In this document: positions 1-5,099 of the stretch, one piece after another
Position numbering within the stretch: position 1 is the first letter of the stretch
Layout of the letters: the number at the start of each line of letters is the position of its first letter
Assembly: GCA_020431745.1 (NCBI GenBank)
Contig: JAGQHR010000274.1
Span: forward strand, 1 to 5,342
Length of the DNA stretch: 5,342 bases
Direction: 5' to 3'
Origin: Candidatus Eiseniibacteriota bacterium
GTDB lineage: Bacteria; Eisenbacteria; RBG-16-71-46; CAIMUX01
Made by a program: the position numbers and the translations under genes
The notes under the pieces: model-generated
The model's input: only the letters and a program-made list of their open reading frames with translations
What the model was told of the DNA's origin: nothing
The model's database searches: none

Positions 1-420
1 CATTGGGACCACATCCGGTCCCTGCAGGACGAGCACCGCGGTTTCACGGCGTTCGTGCCGTGGTCGTACAAGCGCGGGAATACGCCGATGGAGCGCTTCG
101 TGGAAGAGAGCGGACGTCGCCCCGCCGGCGCCGCGCGGTATCTGCGGATCCTTGCGGCAAGCCGGATCTACCTCGACAATTTCGAGCACGTCCAGGCGTC
201 GTGGTTCAGCGAAGGCAAGAAGACGGGACAGGCCGCGCTCCACTTCGGGGCCGACGACTTCGGAGGCACTCTCTTCGAAGAGAACGTGCACCTGGCCACC
301 GGGCACGACAATCGCACCACCGTGGAGGAGACCAAGCTGCTCATCCAGGAGGCGGGGTTCGTCCCGGTCCAGCGCACGACCCTCTACGATCGCGGTCCGC
401 GCTTCGAACCCGTCGCCTGA
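1..420 (+). CDS. mqnC: Cyclic dehypoxanthine futalosine synthase MqnC, 3' part (5' end outside window)
   Basis: This is the C-terminal 139 residues of a radical SAM enzyme of the futalosine menaquinone pathway. MqnC cyclises dehypoxanthine futalosine to cyclic dehypoxanthine futalosine in the cytoplasm. The reading frame is open from base 1, and the gene ends at a TGA at 418-420. Visible family marks, numbered within the visible part, are GFTAFVPWSYKRGNTPM (about 14-30), HVQASW (63-68) and FGADDFGGTLFEENV (about 82-96), followed by a C-terminal helix and the ending TTLYDRG. The QASW and DDFGGT-type signatures fit MqnC better than its paralogue MqnE (aminofutalosine synthase), whose matching motifs differ. 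The CX3CX2C iron-sulfur motif would lie upstream and cannot be checked. Family members are usually about 350-390 residues, so well over half is missing. The gene runs towards the minus-strand gene cluster that contains mqnD, the next pathway step. Confidence 0.92.
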   Translation, partial: HWDHIRSLQDEHRGFTAFVPWSYKRGNTPMERFVEESGRRPAGAARYLRILAASRIYLDNFEHVQASWFSEGKKTGQAALHFGADDFGGTLFEENVHLATGHDNRTTVEETKLLIQEAGFVPVQRTTLYDRGPRFEPVA

Positions 421-421
421 G

Positions 422-853
422 CTAGCGCGAACGGCGCCAGAGAACGTAGCGTCCCGGGCCGATCAGAAGCAGGGCCAGATACACCGAAAAGAGCTCCAGC
501 GCGTGGGAAGCGCCGCTCCAGCCCGCGTTCTCCGCGTCGGGAGGCAGGCTCAGGTGGCGGGACATCGCAACCACCATCGTGAATGCGAGCAGCGCGGCCA
601 CCGGACGGAAAAACAAGCCGAGGGCGAGGAGGATCGAGCCGAAGAACTCCGAGCTCATCGCCATGAAGCCCCAGAACACCGGGAAGAACTTGAGACCGAG
701 AGTGCCCATGTTGGCACCGATCCGCTCCCAGAGCTCGGGGCCGCCCTGCAGCTTCCCGAATCCGTGGAAGGCGGCCATGCTGATCCCCACGCCCAGGCGC
801 AAAACGAGCAGTCCGAGATCGCGGGTGTTGGCGGTGTCGTCGAGCTTCGGCAC
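422..853 (-). CDS. DoxX family small integral membrane protein
   Basis: The product is a 143-residue membrane protein of the DoxX type. About four hydrophobic segments are visible, at roughly residues 12-32, 55-77, 79-97 and 118-137. The N-terminal family signature is present: an RLGVGISM stretch followed by FHGFGKL (about 29-35). A polar loop around 99-115 (RHLSLPPDAENAGW) precedes the last helix, and the protein ends in a basic tail (WRRSR). I chose the GTG at 851-853 because an AAAGGGG Shine-Dalgarno lies six bases upstream. The first in-frame ATG would fall inside the first helix. DoxX proteins take their name from a subunit of an archaeal terminal quinol oxidase. Most bacterial members have no proven role, and some are linked to redox or oxidative stress functions. 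The gene follows the SIMPL gene on the same strand after 128 bp. Its stop is one base from the convergent mqnC stop. Family assignment is firm; function is not. Confidence 0.85.
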   Translation of the reverse strand: MPKLDDTANTRDLGLLVLRLGVGISMAAFHGFGKLQGGPELWERIGANMGTLGLKFFPVFWGFMAMSSEFFGSILLALGLFFRPVAALLAFTMVVAMSRHLSLPPDAENAGWSGASHALELFSVYLALLLIGPGRYVLWRRSR

Positions 854-859
854 GAAGTT

Positions 860-866
860 CCCCTTT
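860..866 (-). promoter_or_regulatory. Ribosome binding site of the DoxX gene, supports GTG start
   Basis: On the minus strand the sequence AAAGGGG ends six bases before the GTG at 853-851. No ATG lies in frame nearby, so this site decides the start. The frame stays open further upstream, but that extension is the high-GC shadow of the neighbouring SIMPL gene. Confidence 0.6.
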
Positions 867-909
867 CGGTTTTGATCGGACCGGACCTTCCCCGTCGGTC
901 CACGAGCTG

Positions 910-926
910 TCCGCTCCGGCAGCGGA
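910..926 (-). repeat. Perfect 6-bp inverted repeat, possible RNA hairpin
   Basis: TCCGCT at 910-915 pairs exactly with AGCGGA at 921-926 around the loop CCGGC. It lies about 55 bases after the SIMPL stop and 57 bases before the DoxX start on the transcribed strand. No T-run follows. It may be a weak or Rho-assisted terminator, an RNA processing element, or chance in GC-rich DNA. Confidence 0.4.
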
Positions 927-981
927 GGCCCGGCGGCCGGTACGGTGAAGCGGACACGGTCTCGGCGGTGACGAGAATCGG

Positions 982-1713
982 TTACTCCAACGAGAAGGAG
1001 GCGTGCGCCACCGCGGTGATCTCCTTCTCGATCGAGCTCACGTCGTTGACTCCGTAGTCGGAGATCATGGTGCTGTTGCGCGGGGTGATCTGGAGCACGC
1101 CCATGCGGGCCTTGCGGATCGTCCCGAGCTTGGCCCCGGAGGCCTCGGCGATCCGACGCGCCCGCTCCATGGCATCGCGCGCGGCCGCTTCCTGGACCTC
1201 GGCCTTGATGTCGGCGAGCTTGGTGTAGTGGTACTCGGGGCTCTCCGTTTGGACATAAACGTTCTGTTCGACGAGCGATCCCACTTCGGTGGAGATCGCT
1301 TCGATCAGATTCACGTCCGAGGAATCGATCTCGAAGCGCTGCGAGTAGACGTACTTGAGCACCCGGCCGGTGTCCCGTCCATCCGCCGTCCGCTCGTTCA
1401 TCGACCAGGTATTGGCCGGGTAGGTCTTCACCTGATCGCCGCTGAATCCCTTGGATTGGAGATAGGACAAGAGCGTCGGTTTCTGCGCTTCCAAGGCGGA
1501 GAACGCGGCCTGCGGGCGGCTCCCTTCTCCGGTCAGCGTGCAACGGAAGATCCCCAGATCGGACGTGATCGGTTTTTCCGCCGATCCCGAAACGTCCAAC
1601 GTCTGCTGGGCCCGCTGGTGATCCTTCCAGGTCCCGCTCAGAATGAGCGCGGAGGCCACGATCGCGATCCCCAAGAGCAGGGCTGCGGCGGGTGAACGAT
1701 CTACTTGCGCCAT
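982..1713 (-). CDS. SIMPL (DUF541/YggE-like) domain protein, membrane-anchored
   Basis: The product is a 243-residue protein with one N-terminal hydrophobic segment (about residues 9-27, after MAQVDRSP). This fits a signal anchor or uncleaved signal that places the rest outside the cytoplasmic membrane. The remainder, about 37-242, matches a SIMPL domain. It starts with LDVSGSAEKPITSDLG and has a central RFEIDSSDVNLIEAIS stretch. Then come EYHYTKLADIKAEV and a helix rich in Ala, Arg and Glu (about 176-192). It ends with GVLQITPRNST, DYGVNDVSSIEKE and a final beta strand. The length is typical of the family. The E. coli relative YggE has been linked to oxidative stress tolerance, and other members to signalling or porin-like assemblies, so no precise role can be given. 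The ATG at 1713 is preceded by a GAGGTGA Shine-Dalgarno that overlaps the mqnD stop codon. This suggests an operon with coupled translation. Confidence 0.88.
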   Translation of the reverse strand: MAQVDRSPAAALLLGIAIVASALILSGTWKDHQRAQQTLDVSGSAEKPITSDLGIFRCTLTGEGSRPQAAFSALEAQKPTLLSYLQSKGFSGDQVKTYPANTWSMNERTADGRDTGRVLKYVYSQRFEIDSSDVNLIEAISTEVGSLVEQNVYVQTESPEYHYTKLADIKAEVQEAAARDAMERARRIAEASGAKLGTIRKARMGVLQITPRNSTMISDYGVNDVSSIEKEITAVAHASFSLE

Positions 1714-1717
1714 CGCG

Positions 1718-1724
1718 TCACCTC
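1718..1724 (-). promoter_or_regulatory. Ribosome binding site of the SIMPL gene, embedded in the mqnD stop codon
   Basis: GAGGTGA on the minus strand lies four bases before the ATG at 1713. Its first two bases are the last two of the mqnD TGA (1725-1723). Ribosomes finishing mqnD therefore stop directly on this site, a classic setting for translational coupling. Confidence 0.7.
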
Positions 1725-2598
1725 ACACGAAGACGAGATCGCCGACCTTAGGCACCAGCCCGCGTTCCGCTCCCCGATCGAGCAGCAAACGGAGGGCCCG
1801 TTGTCCGGCCTCGCCCATGTCGAGCGTCCAGTCGTTGACGTACATGTCGACGAACCGATCGCCGAGGGCGTCGTCGAGCCCACGTCCATACTCCAGCGCG
1901 TAGTCCATCGCGGCTCGGTGGTGCTTTCGCGCGTAGCGGATCGACGCCTGCAGCGCGCGCGTCGCGGCGCTCGCCACCTCCGGTCCCAGATCCTTCCGCA
2001 CCACGTCCAGCCCCAGCGGCAACGGGAGCCCGGTCTCCCGCTTCCAGAGCACGCCCAAGTCGGCGACGGCGTGCAATCCCTCGGCCTGATAGGTCAGCTG
2101 TCCCTCGTGGATGATGACCCCAGCATCGACCTGACCGGTCCGTACCGCTTCCTGCATCTGATCGAAGAAGACCGGGACCGCCTCGTGCTCGGGCGCGAGG
2201 ATCTGATAGACGAGCGCAGCGGTCGTCATCTTGCCGGGAATCCCGATGCGCTTGCCGCGCAGATCGCTCAGCGCCAGTGGCTCGCGAGCCACCACGATCG
2301 GGCCATAGCCGTCCCCCATCGAGACTCCGGTCCGCATCACCCAGTACCGGTCCGCCACGTGCGGGTACGCATGCGCGGAGATCGCGGTGATCTCGAGCTC
2401 ACCCCGGAGCGCTCGCTCGTTGAGCGTCTGGATGTCCTGCAGCTCGTGCCGGACCTGCCAGCGCCGAACGCGGGACGACTCCTCCAGCTCCACACAGACG
2501 CCCCCGGCGTGGAAACCGTAGAACATGAAGGCATCGTCGGGATCGGGGCTGTGTCCGAAGGTGAGGAATCCTTCGTCCACGATCACTTGCTCGGTCAT
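1723..2598 (-). CDS. mqnD: 1,4-dihydroxy-6-naphthoate synthase MqnD
   Basis: The product is a 291-residue cytoplasmic enzyme that cleaves cyclic dehypoxanthine futalosine, the MqnC product, to 1,4-dihydroxy-6-naphthoate in the futalosine menaquinone pathway. It has the two-lobed, periplasmic-binding-protein-like fold of the MqnA/MqnD family. Strong signatures are GHSPDPDDAFMFYG (15-28), IQTLNERALRGE (56-67), TAISAHAY (71-78), SMGDGYGP (93-100), GIPGKMTTA (119-127), IIHEGQLTY (162-170) and ETGLPLPLG (188-196). His164 in the HEGQ motif corresponds to the histidine proposed as catalytic in the Thermus enzyme. The HSPDPDDAFM motif and the HEGQLTY motif separate it from MqnA. Length is normal and all motifs are intact. 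The ATG at 2598 is chosen for its GGAG site five bases upstream and for the 11-bp spacing from the preceding stop. The frame stays open upstream, but there it only shadows the DUF1028 gene. The flanking genes are not known pathway members. Confidence 0.95.
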   Translation of the reverse strand: MTEQVIVDEGFLTFGHSPDPDDAFMFYGFHAGGVCVELEESSRVRRWQVRHELQDIQTLNERALRGELEITAISAHAYPHVADRYWVMRTGVSMGDGYGPIVVAREPLALSDLRGKRIGIPGKMTTAALVYQILAPEHEAVPVFFDQMQEAVRTGQVDAGVIIHEGQLTYQAEGLHAVADLGVLWKRETGLPLPLGLDVVRKDLGPEVASAATRALQASIRYARKHHRAAMDYALEYGRGLDDALGDRFVDMYVNDWTLDMGEAGQRALRLLLDRGAERGLVPKVGDLVFV

Positions 2599-2603
2599 CG
2601 CGT

Positions 2604-2607
2604 CTCC
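2604..2607 (-). promoter_or_regulatory. Ribosome binding site of mqnD
   Basis: GGAG lies five bases before the ATG at 2598, within the 11-bp gap after the DUF1028 stop. It supports the short start over much longer in-frame alternatives. The bases from here to the start (GACGCGATG) are identical to those before the SIMPL start. Confidence 0.6.
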
Positions 2608-2609
2608 GT

Positions 2610-3635
2610 TCAGTGTTGGGTGCCGGTGGCCCGGACCCAATCGTCGCGCGTGCGCAACGGAGCCAGGTCCGGATCGGTTTGCGCCTGTTGGGCCAGCGAC
2701 GGCTCCAGGCGGGTCGCCCACTCGAGGTAGTGCATTGCATCGTCGGCCTGACCGGCGCGCGCGTAGTAGCACGCCAGGTGATAGAGCGGTTCCCCGGAAT
2801 CGGGCAGCAGCTCGGCCGCACGCTTGCCCAGCTCGATCGCTTCTTCGAACTTGCCTTCCTCGACGAGCCGGTATCCATCGGTGATGAGCTGGTTGGGACG
2901 CCACACGTGGTAGACGCGCCGCAGCTCCTCGATGGGACCCTCGTGGTCGTCGACGCGGATGTCGCAGAGCACGTCGTTGAATCCGCCGTATCCCTCGCCG
3001 GCCTTCACGAGGAGAAGAGCCGCGGACTGACGACCACGACTGTCCCCACCCGCGGCGTCCCCGGCTTCGAGCGCCGCCAGCAGACGATCTCCCGGAAACT
3101 GCCCGGACGTCGCCTGCCAGCTGTCGACCATGCGGTCCACGACCTCGGGACCGGTGAGGATGTTGCCTTGGGCCGCGTATCCGGGACCGCTGCGCCCCCC
3201 CGCCCAAGCCATGCACTCCTTGCCGGTGTAGGTGGCGGAACGACCGCGCGCATCGACGATGCCGACCTGTCTTTGCTCGCGGCCGTCGTCGTCCCGGAGG
3301 AGCACCGTCATCGCCTCGTCCGGAGTCGCGCCCAGGGAGAGGAGATCCAGCCCGCGCGGGCCGAACGAGGTATTGGCGAACGATTGCGTCGCGACGGCCC
3401 CGATCTCGGCGCGGGCCCAGGGCACGACCGAACCGACCGCGAAGAACTTGGAGGCGACGATCACGCCGGCAATTCCATTGGCGGTGTCGACGCCGACGAA
3501 AGAGAACGTCGCCACCGGCTCGGGCGTCTGCGCGGCGAGAATCGCCTGGGGTCCGATGGCGAAGGACAGAGCCAAAGCCATCGCCAACCAGGGCCGTCGG
3601 TTCGCGCCCGGAGCACCTCCCTGTATCTCTTCCAT
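2610..3635 (-). CDS. Secreted DUF1028 (Ntn-hydrolase-like) protein with C-terminal TPR repeats
   Basis: The product is a 341-residue protein in three parts. Residues 1 to about 34 form a signal peptide: a twin-Arg-containing basic start (NRRPW), a hydrophobic core (LAMALALSFAIG), and likely cleavage near ILA-AQ. Residues about 43-246 are a DUF1028 domain. Its marks are TFSFVGVD, ASKFFAVGSVVPWARA (61-76), GAVATQSFAN (79-88), GPRGLDLL (92-99), GNILTGPEVV (157-166), GGDSRGRQSAALLLV (196-210) and DIRVDDH (225-231). Residues about 250-314 hold two TPR helix pairs, followed by a DPDLAPLR segment that often ends TPR arrays. DUF1028 is placed in the Ntn-hydrolase structural group, but I know of no established substrate. 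The Thr/Ser pair at 43 and 45 sits where a nucleophile could lie, which is inference. The ATG at 3635 has a GGTGAT site directly upstream. A start 16 codons earlier is also in frame but lacks such a site and would push the signal peptide inward. The gene appears to lead the mqnD-SIMPL unit. Confidence 0.92.
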   Translation of the reverse strand: MEEIQGGAPGANRRPWLAMALALSFAIGPQAILAAQTPEPVATFSFVGVDTANGIAGVIVASKFFAVGSVVPWARAEIGAVATQSFANTSFGPRGLDLLSLGATPDEAMTVLLRDDDGREQRQVGIVDARGRSATYTGKECMAWAGGRSGPGYAAQGNILTGPEVVDRMVDSWQATSGQFPGDRLLAALEAGDAAGGDSRGRQSAALLLVKAGEGYGGFNDVLCDIRVDDHEGPIEELRRVYHVWRPNQLITDGYRLVEEGKFEEAIELGKRAAELLPDSGEPLYHLACYYARAGQADDAMHYLEWATRLEPSLAQQAQTDPDLAPLRTRDDWVRATGTQH

Positions 3636-3761
3636 CCGATCACCCCCCTGGACGAAGCCCCGATGCGCCCGTGCGCAACCCACACGGCGTTCCGAACCGG
3701 ATTCCGGCAGGGATCGAGCCGACGTGCGTCCCGGGGAGGGTACCGGGGTCCGGGGGCAGGA
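3636..3761 (-). other. 126-bp intergenic region between the MFS and DUF1028-TPR genes; probable promoter region
   Basis: This is the gap before the three-gene DUF1028-mqnD-SIMPL run and the most likely place for its promoter. I cannot point to a clear -35/-10 pair. A small inverted repeat, TGCGC (3664-3668) and GCGCA (3673-3677), with a four-base loop lies about 29-42 bases upstream of the DUF1028 start. A second short dyad, CCGG-ATT-CCGG, is at 3697-3707. Just after the MFS stop there is a very GC-rich stretch (3730-3754) with three CCGGGG-like units, where CCCGG and CCGGG could pair. It has no T-run and so is at best a weak terminator. Confidence 0.4.
3640..3646 (-). promoter_or_regulatory. 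Ribosome binding site of the DUF1028-TPR gene
   Basis: GGGGTGA followed by T lies four bases before the ATG at 3635 and ends a longer G-run. It favours this start over the in-frame one at 3683. Confidence 0.55.
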
Positions 3762-5099
3762 TCAACGGCCGGTGTCCCCGGCACGGGCGATGGCCGCACG
3801 CTCCGATTTCGGCTCGGCAGCGTCCGCGGCGACGGTCCCGTGCCGGGACAGCTGCCACCACGCCCAGGCCGTCCCCACGGCCGAGAGCAATCCCCCGGAT
3901 CCCAGCGCCACGGGGGCGCCGAAACGGCTCGCGAGCCATCCAGCGAAGAGGCTGCCCAGCGGCATCGTCCCGGCGAAGATCGTGATGTAGACGCTCATGA
4001 CCCGCCCTCGCAGCGCGTCGGGTGCGGTCCGCTGCAGATTGGTGTTCGCGGTCGCGGTCATGCAGATCGTGCAGAACCCGATCGCCACCAGATTGAGGAT
4101 GACCCAGGCGAGTCCCGCGAAGTGCGGGGAGAACGCGAACGCCAGCGAAAGCACCGAGAAGCCCAGGGCGCCCTGCACCATCAGGCGGACCGGGTCGACT
4201 CGTTGGAAGAACGCGAGAAAGAGACCGGCCACGAGAGAGCCGACGCCGATCGAGGACATCAGCAATCCGAAACCGGTCGAACCGATCCGAAAGATGTCCC
4301 GCGCCATTCCGGGGAGGATCACGTTGAAGTTCATCCCGAAGGTAGCCACGATGCCGACCAAAAGGATCGAAACGTAGACCACCGGGGTGCGGCGCACGAA
4401 ACCGAGGCCTCCACGCAGACCGGACCAGACCGTTTCTTTGGCAGCCCGCTCCACCGGGTGCAGCTCCTCCCGGCGCATCATGAGGAGGGCGCCGATGACG
4501 GCCACGAACGTGACGGCGTTGACGAAGAACGCTGTCGCGACACCGGCCAGACCGATGAGAACGCCTCCGATCGCGGGTCCGATGATGCGGGCGATGTTGA
4601 AGGCGGAGCTGTTGAGGGCGACGGCGTTCATGACGTCCCGGCGGCCGACCATCTCGGTGACGAAGGCCTGCCGCATCGGCATGTCGAGCGCGTTGACGGT
4701 CCCGAGGAGCGCGGCCAGCAGCATGACGTGCTCCACGCGCACCGCCCCCGTCACCGTGAGGATCGCCAGCGCGGCCGCCTGGGCCGCGGCCAGGGTTTGC
4801 GTGACGACGAGCGCGCGCCGCTTATCCAAACGATCGACGATGACCCCTGCGAAGAGCCCGAAGATCAGGATCGGCGTGAACTGGAGCGCGACGACGAGCC
4901 CGACCTGGAACGTCGAGTGTGTGAGCTCCAGGACGAGCCACGACTGGGCCACGCTCTGCATCCAGGTTCCGAAGAGCGAAACGACCTGACCGATCCAGAA
5001 CAGGCGGTAGTTGCGGTGCCCGAGGGCGGCGAACCCGCTGCGCAGTCCGCTGGTGAGCCCGCTGCGGAACCCCGCTCCCTGTCGTTCGCTCTCGTTCAG
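3762..5099 (-). CDS. MFS permease of the EntS/MFS_3 (exporter-like) group, probable CTG start
   Basis: The product is an inner-membrane transporter of 445 residues if it starts at the CTG at 5099-5097. The N-terminal lead-in FAALGHRNYRLFWIGQ (about 23-38) and helix 1 (33-56, GTWMQSVAQSWLVLELT) are typical of this group. Next come the loop 2-3 motif GVIVDRLDKRR (85-95) and the diagnostic DMPMRQAFVTEMV (139-151). NALNSS-like and FNIARIIGPAIGG (167-179) segments follow, then a central cytoplasmic loop (about 207-235) and the second bundle. RTAPDALRGRVMSVY (357-371) matches the equivalent loop in the second half. About 10-12 hydrophobic segments are visible. Relatives export siderophores or drugs; the substrate here is unknown. 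Starting at the ATG at 4961 (Met47) would cut helix 1 in two. No ATG, GTG or TTG lies in frame between it and the CTG, nor over at least the next 150 bases upstream. The CTG overlaps the preceding stop (CTGA) and has a G-run seven bases upstream. It could also be an ATG altered by sequencing error. Confidence 0.88.
   Translation of the reverse strand: MNESERQGAGFRSGLTSGLRSGFAALGHRNYRLFWIGQVVSLFGTWMQSVAQSWLVLELTHSTFQVGLVVALQFTPILIFGLFAGVIVDRLDKRRALVVTQTLAAAQAAALAILTVTGAVRVEHVMLLAALLGTVNALDMPMRQAFVTEMVGRRDVMNAVALNSSAFNIARIIGPAIGGVLIGLAGVATAFFVNAVTFVAVIGALLMMRREELHPVERAAKETVWSGLRGGLGFVRRTPVVYVSILLVGIVATFGMNFNVILPGMARDIFRIGSTGFGLLMSSIGVGSLVAGLFLAFFQRVDPVRLMVQGALGFSVLSLAFAFSPHFAGLAWVILNLVAIGFCTICMTATANTNLQRTAPDALRGRVMSVYITIFAGTMPLGSLFAGWLASRFGAPVALGSGGLLSAVGTAWAWWQLSRHGTVAADAAEPKSERAAIARAGDTGR

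Larger units (their letters stand above)
854..981 (-). other. 128-bp intergenic leader of the DoxX gene with small inverted repeats
   Basis: This non-coding gap lies between the SIMPL stop and the DoxX start. It contains a perfect 6-bp inverted repeat, TCCGCT (910-915) and AGCGGA (921-926), around a five-base loop. A weaker 5-bp pair, GGACC (883-887) and GGTCC (897-901), lies closer to the gene. No T-run follows either hairpin in the transcription direction, so neither is a clear intrinsic terminator. I see no convincing -35/-10 promoter pair. The gap is long enough for DoxX to have its own promoter, but read-through from the upstream genes is equally possible. Confidence 0.4.

Noticed and set aside
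27..43. Twin-arginine (Tat) export of the DUF1028 protein, from the NRRPW start (residue numbers within that protein, residues 12-16)
   Set aside because: The RR pair lacks the downstream F-L-K type consensus (it is followed by PWLAM), so ordinary Sec export is the simpler reading. The interval gives nominal numbers only, as the point concerns the N-terminus near 3590-3602 on the minus strand.
152..1057. A 301-codon plus-strand frame across the end of mqnC, DoxX and the intergenic gap
   Set aside because: It overlaps two recognised genes in other frames, and its product is low in hydrophobic residues and domain-free.
422..1543. A 373-codon minus-strand frame that would fuse extra N-terminal sequence to DoxX
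   Set aside because: The N-terminal two thirds overlap the SIMPL gene in another frame and show no domain. The DoxX homology begins right at the GTG at 853, which has its own ribosome binding site.
1705..2730. A 341-codon plus-strand frame opposite mqnD
   Set aside because: It is antisense to an intact MqnD with all family motifs. The translated product has no recognisable pattern.
1723..3216. A 497-codon version of mqnD starting inside the DUF1028 gene
   Set aside because: The extra 206 residues are a shadow of DUF1028. MqnD proteins are about 270-300 residues, and the ATG at 2598 has a good ribosome binding site.
3729..3760. An intrinsic terminator for the MFS gene in the GC-rich stretch after its stop
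   Set aside because: Possible stems are only about 5 bp with competing pairings, and no T-run follows on the transcribed strand.
3762..4961. MFS gene starting at the ATG at 4961
   Set aside because: This start would remove the conserved FAALGHRNYRLFW lead-in and the first part of helix 1. The upstream codons in the same frame clearly encode that missing part.
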